Source: a virus
Direction: 5' to 3' (one strand)
DNA length: 30,473 bases
Virus record (IMG/VR): IMGVR_UViG_3300025978_000022
Location: 1 to 30,473 of that record
In this document: positions 6,497 to 14,774 of the stretch, piece after piece
How the letters are laid out: every line of letters starts with the position of its first letter
Position numbering within the stretch: position 1 is the stretch's first letter
Made by a program: the position numbers and the translations under genes
The notes under the pieces: generated by a model
Seen by the model: only the letters and a program-made list of their open reading frames with translations
Databases searched by the model: none
Told to the model about the DNA's origin: nothing

Positions 6497-7930
6497 ATGA
6501 ATATTCTTGATTTGTTCGCACATATCGGATTAAAAGCCGATACCGGACCTGCAAACGAATTCCTCAAAACAATTACAGGGACTCAGGGACAACTGCTAAA
6601 GGTTGTTGCGAGTACTCTGTCTTTTGCAACTGCAATCAAAACGATGAATGCAGCTTTCAATGATGCTCTGGGACTTGCGAAGTTTGAGCAGAATACAGGA
6701 ATGTCGTCGGAAGCTATGCAGCGGTGGACGCAGGTTGCAGATCAGGTAAATGGCGCCGGCGCGTCAGTAGCGGCAACTCTTGACGCAATAGCGGCAAATC
6801 AGGAAAAAATAAAATTCGGTGAAGGAAACATTTCCGGATACCAGCTTTTAGGCATAGACCCGAAACAGAATCCAATAGATATACTCGAACAAATAAGGAC
6901 AAAATCTGCCGGACTGCCGAACGAAATGAGACGGAATATTGCTCAGGAATTCGGAGTTTCCCGTGATTTAGTCGCAACTCTCGAATTAACAAATGAGCAA
7001 TTTGATAAAATGTCTCAAAATGCCTTCGTAATTCCAGAATCGTCTATACAGGGGCTTATGAAGGCACGCGCTGAACTTGTACAGCTTAAAAATCAGATAA
7101 AATTTACTCTCGATGAAGCTGTTGTGAAAGCATTACCGTTAATTGAAACCGTTGAAAAATGGATTATGAAAATAGTAACGGCGGTGAGCAATGCAGGAAT
7201 AATGATTGACAGACTGGTTAAATATACAATCGGCTGGAAAAATGCAATTATCGGCCTTGTAGGCATTTTTGCGCTGCTTAATGCGTCTTTTCTTGCGTCT
7301 CCGATAGGACTTTTTACGATAGGTATTATTGCGCTGATTGCCGTCCTTGATGATTTATATGTGTATTCCTCCGGAAAAGGAAAAAGCATAATGGGATATA
7401 TTGTCAATAAATTCCCTGCAATTGGAAAAGCATTTCAATGGTTGACCGATTTAGTACAGGGGCTTGTTGAAATATTGAAATTCATATTTACCGGAAATAC
7501 AGATTCTTTAGATAAATTTATTGATAAATGGAGTAAATTAGGAGGAATTTTTACCGGAATTGCAAATGTAATTAAAACGATAAAAGATTTTTTTGCTGAT
7601 GATAAAACTGGTAAAAAACAATCATGGCTTGATAATTTCAAAGCAATGCAAAGTACTATGTTTGATGTTATACTTAAATCAAATCCTGTTACAGCTCCTT
7701 TTGCATATATTAAAGATATTGCATCAAATTTATTTTCTGGAGGAGCAAAAAAAGACAGTAAATCTTCTTCTGGAAATTCAACATCTACTACAGAAAACAG
7801 TTATAATTTCACCGTTACTGTTTCCGGTGCCGATAATCCGGAATCAACGGGAGAAGCTGTAGCAAACCATGTACAGAAAAAACTTACCGGAGTTCAGACA
7901 AACAGGTCAGGGAGTAAAACAGAAAAATGA
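6497..7930 (+). CDS. Tail tape measure protein
   Basis: 477 aa from the ATG at 6497; a GTG at 6473 is in frame but has no ribosome site and lies inside the promoter. Helical N-terminus (LFAHIGLKADTGPANEFL, a TMP-like start), a Gln/Ala-rich helical body, a hydrophobic pair of segments at about residues 250-290 (IIGLVGIFALLNASFLASPIG and following), and a Ser/Lys-rich tail. It sets tail length and is ejected with DNA. It is short for a tape measure: using about 0.15 nm per residue, the tail would be near 70 nm. Confidence 0.82.
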   Translation: MNILDLFAHIGLKADTGPANEFLKTITGTQGQLLKVVASTLSFATAIKTMNAAFNDALGLAKFEQNTGMSSEAMQRWTQVADQVNGAGASVAATLDAIAANQEKIKFGEGNISGYQLLGIDPKQNPIDILEQIRTKSAGLPNEMRRNIAQEFGVSRDLVATLELTNEQFDKMSQNAFVIPESSIQGLMKARAELVQLKNQIKFTLDEAVVKALPLIETVEKWIMKIVTAVSNAGIMIDRLVKYTIGWKNAIIGLVGIFALLNASFLASPIGLFTIGIIALIAVLDDLYVYSSGKGKSIMGYIVNKFPAIGKAFQWLTDLVQGLVEILKFIFTGNTDSLDKFIDKWSKLGGIFTGIANVIKTIKDFFADDKTGKKQSWLDNFKAMQSTMFDVILKSNPVTAPFAYIKDIASNLFSGGAKKDSKSSSGNSTSTTENSYNFTVTVSGADNPESTGEAVANHVQKKLTGVQTNRSGSKTEK

Positions 7931-8727
7931 GCGCAAATCTTGACTTAGATACATATCTTTCCGCTGAAAATTCTGTTATAGTATCCTATCCGGGAGCACA
8001 GGGAATATCTGGATTTATTTTCGATATTCCTACAGGTGAACGGATAACACTTTCTTCTGATATTTCAGAACATTATACAGAAAATGGATCATATGTTAAT
8101 GATCATATTGTAAATAAGCCTGTCGAAATTACCCTTGACGGATTTATTGGAGAGCTTGTATATACCAAACCGAAAAAAGGAAGTCTTGAATATACGGCGA
8201 ATCAGATTACAGATGCATTGCAGTCTGTTGATGCATATACAGGGCTTGCCGGATACACAGCGGAAATGTCACAAAAGATAGCTGCCCTGGCTTCACAGGT
8301 TGCTTATGTTGCGAATCAGTACAACGCCATAAAAAAGAAAGCTACAAATCTACTCAATTATTTATCCGGAAGTGAATCGACAGAAACTCTGCAGCAGGCA
8401 GCTTATAAAAAACTTTACGGTTTTTGGAAATCGAAACAGACAGTTTCCGTACAGACTCCGTGGCAGTATTATGCAACAATGGCAATTGCAAGTATTGTCG
8501 CGTCCCGGGATGATAAATCAGATGATTATACCGATTTTTCTATTACGTTGAAGGAAATGCGGTTTGCCGATGTAGAAACAACGACGTTTGACCCGAAATC
8601 ATTTTCCGCAGTTGACGCGCAGTCATCAGCAACTAAAAATATCGGGAAAGTTTCAGGAAGTACAACAGATCCAAATTCAGGATTATATGATGCTGCAACT
8701 GTATTTCACGGGGGGCAACTGTATTGA
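7927..8727 (+). CDS. Baseplate/tail Dit-like protein (DUF6046-like)
   Basis: 266 aa, ATGA overlap with the tape measure. N-terminal beta domain with ITLSSDISEHYTENGSYVNDHI and KPVEITLDGFIGEL, the pattern of Dit-like tail proteins that must read 'ExxVTENxxVADHVxxxPxxITLxG' in relatives. The middle is helical (a YTAEMSQKIAALASQVAYV helix). Residues about 180-215 return to the beta domain (TPWQYYATMAIASI...SITLKEMRFADVET). It forms the ring at the tube tip linking tail and hub. The order TMP-Dit-plug-hub-spike fits cyanophage Pam3-like baseplates. Confidence 0.75.
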   Translation: MSANLDLDTYLSAENSVIVSYPGAQGISGFIFDIPTGERITLSSDISEHYTENGSYVNDHIVNKPVEITLDGFIGELVYTKPKKGSLEYTANQITDALQSVDAYTGLAGYTAEMSQKIAALASQVAYVANQYNAIKKKATNLLNYLSGSESTETLQQAAYKKLYGFWKSKQTVSVQTPWQYYATMAIASIVASRDDKSDDYTDFSITLKEMRFADVETTTFDPKSFSAVDAQSSATKNIGKVSGSTTDPNSGLYDAATVFHGGQLY

Positions 8728-9086
8728 CGCTTATTAATGGTATTACTGCATATCCAACACAGACTTTATCCGTTTCCGACCCGAACGGAAACGGGGATAT
8801 CACATTTACATTATATTATCGAAGCAGAACAAGGGAATGGACGGCAGATATATCATTTGGAGATAATTTTACTGTCAACGGAATAAAACTCGTTGTTTCT
8901 CCAAATCTGCTTTACCAGTGGCATAATAATATTCCGTTTGGGCTGCTCATTCAAAGTAAAGACGGACTCGACCCTCTTTTTATTGATGATTTTATTTCCA
9001 ACGGAAGAGTAAAAATGTTTCTGCTTACTAGTTCCGAAGTTGTTACAATGCAGAATCTTGTTATTTCCGGTGAGGTTATGGGATGA
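8724..9086 (+). CDS. Baseplate plug protein (Pam3 plug-like)
   Basis: 120 aa with a TTG start (8724) overlapping the previous TGA; there is no usable ATG upstream. All-beta protein with TFTLYYRSRTREWTADISFG and NPSLLY-type strands (VSPNLLYQWHNNIPFGLLI). These match the baseplate plug family that lies between hub and Dit rings. Short overlaps on both sides show translational coupling. Confidence 0.7.
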   Translation: MTLINGITAYPTQTLSVSDPNGNGDITFTLYYRSRTREWTADISFGDNFTVNGIKLVVSPNLLYQWHNNIPFGLLIQSKDGLDPLFIDDFISNGRVKMFLLTSSEVVTMQNLVISGEVMG

Positions 9087-9928
9087 AATTCCTTAGAAAT
9101 TATCAGATTACAATAACTTCCCCTGCAGGATATACGGTAAAAATAGAACCGCCGTTTTCTGCCGATATACAGGTAGACAGGTCCATGCGTGCGTCAATGA
9201 ATAACTGTGATATTACCCTTTATAATCTTGCTCCATCGACGAGGGCTGTAATTTATAAAGACAAATACACATGGACGCAGTACTGGCAGATGTCAGTTAT
9301 GGCCGGATACGAAAATAATCTGTTTCAAATATTTCTTGGCAACATAACCGAAGCGTATTCCTATAAGCAGAATACCGACTGGATAACAAAAATTGTTGCC
9401 TATGACGGAAGTTATCAGATTAATAACGGTTTTATTGCACAGTCTTTTTCATCCGGGACGAATATAAAAGATATCATAAAACAGGGCGTTACTTCACTTC
9501 CAAAAATGCTTTTCGGAAGTATGGGAAGTGCAACTGATGGAACACTTTCACGCGGATTTGTTGCTCTGGGCAATCCATTTGAGAGCATAAATACGCTGAC
9601 AAATAACGAAGCGTTTGTTGATGAAGAAACGCTTCATGTATTAGGAAATACCGAAGTATTGAAAGGTGACGTTTTTTTGCTTGACGGGAATAATATTTTT
9701 GAAACTCCGCGCCGGCGCGATGCATATCTTGAAATAACAACTATTTTTTCGCCTGAAATAAAAATTGCGCGTATCGGGCAGATTAAAAGTGCCGATACGC
9801 GCTATAATGGACAATATCAGATATGGGGAGTTAAGCATACTCTGTCCGTCCGTGGAGACAGCGCAGGAGACGCTACAACGGAACTATCGTTAAATGCAGG
9901 CGCTAAAGTTTTTTCGGAGGTATCATAA
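9083..9928 (+). CDS. Baseplate hub protein (gp27/gp44-like)
   Basis: 281 aa, ATGA overlap. The N-terminus reads NYQITITSP...PFSADIQVDRSMRASMNNCDITLYNL, the typical opening of hub proteins in this group. A YNGQYQIWGVKHTLSVRGD segment near the C-terminus fits the last hub domain. It would form a trimer at the tail tip that carries the spike encoded by the next gene. Lysozyme motifs are not visible, so this hub is structural only. Confidence 0.75.
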   Translation: MKFLRNYQITITSPAGYTVKIEPPFSADIQVDRSMRASMNNCDITLYNLAPSTRAVIYKDKYTWTQYWQMSVMAGYENNLFQIFLGNITEAYSYKQNTDWITKIVAYDGSYQINNGFIAQSFSSGTNIKDIIKQGVTSLPKMLFGSMGSATDGTLSRGFVALGNPFESINTLTNNEAFVDEETLHVLGNTEVLKGDVFLLDGNNIFETPRRRDAYLEITTIFSPEIKIARIGQIKSADTRYNGQYQIWGVKHTLSVRGDSAGDATTELSLNAGAKVFSEVS

Positions 9929-9931
9929 AAT

Positions 9932-10561
9932 ATGGACATAGATGTAAGCAATGAATTACCTCCAGACCTTAATACAACGCTTGATAATTTGAAAAAAGAA
10001 ATATTTTCAACATTGAATTGCATTCAAATCGGAAAAATCAACTCGATAAAATCAGACGAAGGGACGGTTGAAGTAGAATTACAGATAAAAAGGCTTGCAG
10101 TAGACGGGACGAGCACAACAATACCAGTCCTCACAGACTGCCCGTATTTCGTCCTGCAGGGCGGAGGAGCATATATTGATATGCCGATAACTGCAGGAGA
10201 TTACTGCATCGTACTTTTCAATGACAGAGATATTGATAACTGGTGGAGCACAGGAAACCAGTCAACTCCGAATACAAATCGGAAACATCATTTATCAGAC
10301 GGATTAGCACTTATTGGAATAACACCAAAACAAAATGCTCTGGAAATGAACGGTTCAACAATCGGTATAAGAGGTGTGAATAAAAAAATAAATATAGATA
10401 ATAATTCAGAAAAATTTGATACATGGATTTCTGATTTCATTGATGCAATTGTGGCAATAAAAACATTTGGCTCGCCTGCAACGCATTCTCTTGAACCATC
10501 TACAATACAGGCGTTAAATACATTAAAAACACGTGCTCTTAATCTTTTTGGAGGTTCTTAA
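9932..10561 (+). CDS. Baseplate spike protein, Gp138/gpV family
   Basis: 209 aa. The N-terminal OB-like domain (residues 30-125) has IGKINSIKSDEGTVEVELQI, LTDCPYFVLQGGGAYIDMPI and GDYCIVLFNDRDIDNWWSTG, the signature of the Gp138 N-terminal domain. HHLSDGLALIGI follows, the usual link to a short beta-helix. The protein forms the membrane-piercing spike. Here the C-terminal needle is short (about 70 residues), ending with a helical tail. Confidence 0.85.
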   Translation: MDIDVSNELPPDLNTTLDNLKKEIFSTLNCIQIGKINSIKSDEGTVEVELQIKRLAVDGTSTTIPVLTDCPYFVLQGGGAYIDMPITAGDYCIVLFNDRDIDNWWSTGNQSTPNTNRKHHLSDGLALIGITPKQNALEMNGSTIGIRGVNKKINIDNNSEKFDTWISDFIDAIVAIKTFGSPATHSLEPSTIQALNTLKTRALNLFGGS

Positions 10562-10562
10562 A

Positions 10563-10787
10563 ATGGCAGTAGTACAGGCGACAATAAAAGCAGCTTTAGA
10601 TAATCTTTCTGCAGAAATGGAAGAAAGTCCAATGACTGATTCTGATTATGATAATGCTCTTGCAGGAATAATAAGAGATGCCATATTATCAGCTACAGTA
10701 ACAACCCCTGCTGGAGTTGCTGTACAGGTATCAGTATCATCCGGGACAGGCGATACAACCGAAGCAGGAATAGGAACAGTATCATGA
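10563..10787 (+). CDS. Small baseplate-region protein, unknown (74 aa)
   Basis: The ATG at 10563 is chosen because GGAGG (10550-10554) is well placed. A longer in-frame start at 10533 would lie inside the spike gene. Residues 5-45 are helical and acidic (KAALDNLSAEMEESPMTDSD), and residues 45-74 are beta-prone, Thr/Val/Gly-rich. Comparable small genes sit between spike and gp25-like genes in related phages. I do not know a function. It may be a spike-tip or wedge accessory protein. Confidence 0.6.
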   Translation: MAVVQATIKAALDNLSAEMEESPMTDSDYDNALAGIIRDAILSATVTTPAGVAVQVSVSSGTGDTTEAGIGTVS

Positions 10788-11131
10788 TTGTACGCGGACT
10801 TGATGTAAACAATGATTGGACTTTTGGATCAGGAAAACAGAATTATTTATCTGATGCCGATGCAGTAAAACAGTGTATAATGACAAGACTTAAATCATGG
10901 AAAGGAAATTGTTTTTTTGATACAGATGCAGGTGTGGACTGGAATAATTATCTGGACCTCGGCACAAAAACGCTGCTTGATCTGGATATAAAAAGAGTTA
11001 TCCTAGGAACTGATAAAGTATTGAAAATAAGCTCGTATAATAGTACACTTGATACCGAAAACAGGAAATTAACAGTGAGTGCAAAAGTAGAAACTTTTTA
11101 CGGCACTTTAACAATTAACGAGGCTGTATGA
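10784..11131 (+). CDS. Baseplate wedge protein, gp25/W-like
   Basis: 115 aa, ATGA overlap both sides. RGLDVNNDWTFGSGKQNYLS at the start, then a conserved Arg/Lys-rich helix (CIMTRLKSWKGNCFFDTDAG) and a closing pair of strands. This is the size and layout of gp25-like wedge proteins, the sheath-initiating part of the baseplate. Position directly before gpJ is diagnostic. Confidence 0.78.
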   Translation: MIVRGLDVNNDWTFGSGKQNYLSDADAVKQCIMTRLKSWKGNCFFDTDAGVDWNNYLDLGTKTLLDLDIKRVILGTDKVLKISSYNSTLDTENRKLTVSAKVETFYGTLTINEAV

Positions 11132-12315
11132 GTGACACACTGGATGAAGATGGGTTGACACTTGAAACTCTGACAGAATTAAAATCGGATCTTGTAACGG
11201 ATTTTAAAAATATTTATGGCAGCGATATTAATGTCGATTCCGACACTCCCGATGGACAATTAATAGGAATTATTGCACAGATAGCAACGGATATAAGAGA
11301 GATAATCTCAAATATATATAATTCTATGGATCCTGATACTGCATCAGGATCAACGCTTGATCAGAGATGTGCAATAAATGGGATACAGCGGAAAAGCGGA
11401 ACATTTACGATCGTTCCTATTACCGTAGCAACTACAAAAAACGCATTCCTTATAGGACTCGACGACAGTTCAGAATCAGTTGATGATATCCCGTCAGGAA
11501 TATTCACTATTAAAGATGATTCCGGTAATTTGTTTTATTTACTTGCGTCAATTACAACAGAAATAGGTTCTCAAACATTATCTTTCCGTGCAGCTGATAT
11601 AGGTAATGTGTCCGTAACTGCAGGAACAATAACAACTATAGTAACCGTAACCGCAGGAATATCGTCTGTTATAAATGACTCGAGCGTTACCCAACAGGGG
11701 GTAGACGAAGAAACAGACGCAAATCTACGCGTTAGGAGACAGCTGGCCATTGGGAAAACAAGTCAGGGATATACAGATTCTATTGCAACTACTATTTCAG
11801 AACTTGATGATGTAGAATCTGTAATTGTAAATGAAAATGATACAGATACAGAGGATGCAAATGGTATCCCTGCTCACTCTATATGGATAGTTGTGCAGGG
11901 AGGAAGTGATGATGATATAGCTGCGGCTATTTATGCAAAACGTCCTGCTGGTGTAGGCATGAAAGGCGATGAAGAAGTTTATATAGAAAGAGCAGATACT
12001 TCGGAAGTGGTCATGTATTTTGACAGACCTACAGATGTTCCTTTATATATTAAATTTACATTGGCATCATCAAGCTCAGGAACAATTGATACGGATATAA
12101 TTAAAACTGATATTGTAAACAATGTGTTATATGATATTGGAGACAGTGCCACAACAGACACGATTATAACATATTTAAAAACACTTTCAAATAAATATAT
12201 TATAACAGAATGTCGCGTGTCTACGGACAATACTAACTGGTATGAAACAATTACAGCTCCATCTTTAAAAGATAGATTTACATTGAGCACCGCAAATATT
12301 GAGATAACTACATGA
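11128..12315 (+). CDS. Baseplate J-like protein (gp47 / gpJ family)
   Basis: 395 aa. The N-terminal core has DLVTDFKNIYGSDINVDSDT followed by DGQLIGIIAQI, the classic gpJ opening, and DPDTASGSTLDQRCAINGI shortly after. The middle includes GVDEETDANLRVRRQLAIG and GYTDSIATTISELDDVESV. It builds the wedge arms that join hub to fibres. Overlaps of a few bases with both neighbours fit a single operon. Confidence 0.9.
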   Translation: MSDTLDEDGLTLETLTELKSDLVTDFKNIYGSDINVDSDTPDGQLIGIIAQIATDIREIISNIYNSMDPDTASGSTLDQRCAINGIQRKSGTFTIVPITVATTKNAFLIGLDDSSESVDDIPSGIFTIKDDSGNLFYLLASITTEIGSQTLSFRAADIGNVSVTAGTITTIVTVTAGISSVINDSSVTQQGVDEETDANLRVRRQLAIGKTSQGYTDSIATTISELDDVESVIVNENDTDTEDANGIPAHSIWIVVQGGSDDDIAAAIYAKRPAGVGMKGDEEVYIERADTSEVVMYFDRPTDVPLYIKFTLASSSSGTIDTDIIKTDIVNNVLYDIGDSATTDTIITYLKTLSNKYIITECRVSTDNTNWYETITAPSLKDRFTLSTANIEITT

Positions 12316-12998
12316 GCGAAAATTCAAACTTGATTGAATATTATAAAAATTTACTCATTCTGCAATATTCAGGATTAACAAAAGCATCTGCAACAATACA
12401 GGCGATAGCAGAAAAAATTATCCTGTATGATTTACTTGTTTCTATCCGGGATGGTTTTAACATTGATACAGCTGTAGGCAAACAGCTTGATATACTTGGA
12501 AAATATACAGGCGTGTCAAGAGAATTGTACAGCTCTTTATCTGATGAAGATTACAGATTCCTTATAAAAATGGCAATTGTAAAAAATTCAACGAACGGAT
12601 CATTAAAAGAAATTGATGATCTTTTTACATTGTTTTTTGATTCTCAAATAATTGTTTTTGACAATCAGGACATGTCTATAACGATAACATATGATCCTGC
12701 TATTTCATCAATTATTACTGTTGCAAAAACAAATAGGATCATCCCCAAGCCGGCAGGAATAAAAATTATATTAACTCCATTTTCTGATGTCGTTAATAGT
12801 GTATGGTATACAAAAATTACAACCAACAATAGTGATCTGATTATAACATATGATTCTGAAATTATGATTATTACCGGTACAGATATTTATTATGGTTTAT
12901 TTGTAATAGGGACTGGATCTGATAATGGAGTTATAAGTACAGGCACAGGAAATGATGTAATAGGCACTAATGATCAAACAGCATATATTGTATACTGA
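12312..12998 (+). CDS. Baseplate protein of DUF2612 family
   Basis: 228 aa. N-terminal helical half: YYKNLLILQYSGLTKASATI, then a DGFNIDTAVGKQLDILGKY segment and DEDYRFLIKMAIVKNSTNGS, all hallmarks of DUF2612, which takes the place of Mu gp48 / P2 gpI. The C-terminal 60 residues are a Gly/Thr/Asp-rich extension (VIGTGSDNGVISTGTGNDVI) that probably anchors the fibre encoded next. Confidence 0.85.
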   Translation: MSENSNLIEYYKNLLILQYSGLTKASATIQAIAEKIILYDLLVSIRDGFNIDTAVGKQLDILGKYTGVSRELYSSLSDEDYRFLIKMAIVKNSTNGSLKEIDDLFTLFFDSQIIVFDNQDMSITITYDPAISSIITVAKTNRIIPKPAGIKIILTPFSDVVNSVWYTKITTNNSDLIITYDSEIMIITGTDIYYGLFVIGTGSDNGVISTGTGNDVIGTNDQTAYIVY

Positions 12999-13019
12999 AT
13001 ATAGAAGGAGAAAACAGGC

Positions 13020-13772
13020 ATGAGCGTAATAAAAAAAATAAATATCAATGGCGTTGCTTATGATATAAATGCACAGAATCTAACCGATGAAGATGTGACA
13101 ATACCCGGAAATAAATATTTTTCAAATATTCCAAAATTCCCAACAATAGCAAGCGTATCTGACTCGTCATCAAGCGCCGCTAATTCTGCATTTGTGCAGG
13201 CGGTTGTGCAGGCGGCAGCTGCACTAAAATTAAGCATTTCGGCTTTAGGTACAAATTGGCAAACGGCATTGGCAGAAGCTCTCGCCAATGCACATGTACC
13301 ATCATCTCCATCAGCTCTTGCAATATCTGCTTCGGAATCAGTGGCACTTGCTCAAGCCGTTGACATAACACCGACAAGTGGCAGCACTAAACATATAACC
13401 AGCGGAGGGGTATATGATGCTATATACATCTCCGCTGCCGGGCCATGTGTAGGATATGTAGCTGGAAGTGCCAATGGGATACCATATAAGCATGGATTTG
13501 TTCGTAACTGGGATACTAACACAGGTGCAGATATATATAATGCGTTATCAGCCGCATTACCTGTTAATGAAGATTGGTGTTCACTGTCAGGGATGTTCAG
13601 TGATTCTTCTGTCAATGTTTACATAGTGAGTCAGGCACATAGAGCTAACAGCACAACAATAGCTATTACAGCAACGCAAGTAAAAGCGGGATCTACTGAT
13701 TCTACCTCAACATATAGCTTTACCGCTAGTACCAGCTCTACAGTAACTAATTTTTCTCATTTATCTTGGTGA
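13020..13772 (+). CDS. Tail fibre / receptor-binding protein
   Basis: 250 aa, with GAAGGAG before the start. The N-terminus (INGVAYDINAQNL) is the kind used to attach fibres. The middle is Ala/Ser-rich helical, then GSTKHITSGGVYDAI, a motif common just before fibre tip domains. The C-terminal 100 residues are beta-rich, ending in Trp, and are probably the receptor-binding part. Last gene of the + tail operon, closed by a strong terminator. Confidence 0.7.
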   Translation: MSVIKKININGVAYDINAQNLTDEDVTIPGNKYFSNIPKFPTIASVSDSSSSAANSAFVQAVVQAAAALKLSISALGTNWQTALAEALANAHVPSSPSALAISASESVALAQAVDITPTSGSTKHITSGGVYDAIYISAAGPCVGYVAGSANGIPYKHGFVRNWDTNTGADIYNALSAALPVNEDWCSLSGMFSDSSVNVYIVSQAHRANSTTIAITATQVKAGSTDSTSTYSFTASTSSTVTNFSHLSW

Positions 13773-13776
13773 TAAT

Positions 13777-13806
13777 AAAAAACCGGAGTTCATCACTCCG
13801 GTTTTT
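13777..13806. terminator. Bidirectional terminator between fibre and lysis operons
   Basis: A-run plus CCGGAGT (to 13789), loop TCATC, ACTCCGG plus T-run (13795-13806). Symmetrical, so it serves both the + fibre gene ending at 13772 and the - lysis gene ending at 13810. Confidence 0.9.
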
Positions 13807-13809
13807 ATG

Positions 13810-14016
13810 CTATGCAGATGTTGAATCTGAATCCGTTACGAACTTCGAACAGATTGTAAGGAAGGCCGTAACCCCGATACCGATACACGATACGATAATG
13901 GTCGCTTTTGAAGCGCTTATTACGCTGGTTGCACCAAGATATACAAGTACGGCATCAACTCCGGTTTGGACTCCGCCTGTAATACCGGAAATAAGTGTAT
14001 ACACTTTCTGCTTCAT
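13810..14016 (-). CDS. Small holin-like membrane protein (68 aa)
   Basis: AAGGAG ribosome site before the start. Two hydrophobic segments, about residues 18-36 (TGVDAVLVYLGATSVIS) and 40-60 (TIIVSCIGIGVTAFLTIC), a basic start (MKQK) and an acidic Ser/Asp tail. Size and topology fit a class II holin, which opens the inner membrane at lysis. It is the last gene of the lysis operon. The family is not recognised, so holin is an inference from context. Confidence 0.55.
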   Translation of the reverse strand: MKQKVYTLISGITGGVQTGVDAVLVYLGATSVISASKATIIVSCIGIGVTAFLTICSKFVTDSDSTSA

Positions 14017-14051
14017 ATCTAATTTTCTCCTTCCGACTTATGCGGAATAAT

Positions 14052-14348
14052 TTATTTTTTAACGGTTTCTGCCGCTAAATTACGATTAAGTATATCTACT
14101 AATTTTTTGCATGACAAGCAGTATTTTTCCAAATCGGAAATATAGTTGTCCTGATAAGTGATATATTCGTTAAGTCCCTGCCAAGACGATACGTCAACAT
14201 TTTTTATTCGACGTTCCGGCATCGTTGGTAATGTCAGAAGTGCTGCTTTTATTTCAGTTTTATTTATCTGCTTTGTTGTTGTGCATCCCACCAGCAAGCT
14301 CATTGTTATGAGCAATAATATCAGCAATATGTTTTTTTGCATCTTCAT
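14052..14348 (-). CDS. Outer-membrane spanin subunit (Rz1-like lipoprotein)
   Basis: 98 aa. Signal peptide with the lipobox LLVGC (Cys at about residue 22), so the mature protein is a lipoprotein. The remainder is helical with two further Cys in a YCLSCKKL segment. Its first 89 bases lie inside the 3' part of the upstream inner-membrane gene in another frame, the overlapping layout of Rz/Rz1 spanin pairs. It would fuse with the partner to break the outer membrane at lysis. The start has a weak ribosome site; MQKN two codons later is an alternative. Confidence 0.68.
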   Translation of the reverse strand: MKMQKNILLILLLITMSLLVGCTTTKQINKTEIKAALLTLPTMPERRIKNVDVSSWQGLNEYITYQDNYISDLEKYCLSCKKLVDILNRNLAAETVKK

Positions 14349-14553
14349 TATCTGCTTTTCCGGCCTCCTCTTCCGTTTTTATATGGTTTACGATGTCTAC
14401 GGTGTGTTCGTCGTAATATTTTTTGAGCACAGAGATATTTCCAGCTTGCGTACTGATTACTTTTTTATCGGTAAAATGCTGTTTTATCAAAAAAACAATA
14501 AAAAAGCACTCTAAAACTGATACGCAAATAAAAATAACAAGCGTTACGATCAT
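14260..14553 (-). CDS. Inner-membrane spanin subunit (Rz-like)
   Basis: 97 aa. One N-terminal membrane helix (residues 2-24, VTLVIFICVSVLECFFIVFLI), then a charged helical periplasmic domain (YYDEHTVDIVNHIKTEEEAG) ending in a His/Asn-rich tail. It starts in ATGA overlap with the preceding gene and contains the start of the lipoprotein gene in a second frame. Together they form a plausible two-component spanin. No sequence family is recognised; topology and nesting are the evidence. Confidence 0.65.
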   Translation of the reverse strand: MIVTLVIFICVSVLECFFIVFLIKQHFTDKKVISTQAGNISVLKKYYDEHTVDIVNHIKTEEEAGKADNEDAKKHIADIIAHNNELAGGMHNNKADK

Positions 14554-14774
14554 TGTTTTGTGTCCCCGAATCTGATGTCTTTTATTTTATCCATAATGAT
14601 GGAAAAATAAACCGGTGTAAAACAGGCTGCTTCGCCGCAACCTGAAAAAATAATGTCGCTTATGCTTACGTTTTGAAGTCCACCGGAAATGAACTTCCCT
14701 GCGCTCCATCCTGCAACCCATACGGCTGCAATTATCTGACCCAAAAGACTTGCATCTTTTCCCTTGATATCCAT
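14550..14774 (-). CDS. Putative holin or antiholin (74 aa)
   Basis: Ribosome site GGAGG upstream. Two moderately hydrophobic stretches: residues 10-32 (LGQIIAAVWVAGWSAGKFI) and about 38-60 (ISDIIFSGCGEAACFTPVYF). It lies directly after the putative endolysin gene and before the spanin pair. Two holin-like proteins in one cassette could be holin and antiholin. Small size, membrane character and context only. Confidence 0.5.
   Translation of the reverse strand: MDIKGKDASLLGQIIAAVWVAGWSAGKFISGGLQNVSISDIIFSGCGEAACFTPVYFSIIMDKIKDIRFGDTKQ

Noticed and set aside
7593-7862. 89-codon + frame inside the tape measure gene
   Set aside because: Third-frame shadow without a ribosome site; Leu/Ile-rich because of AT-rich codons.
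11979-12290. 103-codon minus frame opposite the gpJ gene
   Set aside because: Shadow of a strongly recognised baseplate gene, without signals of its own.
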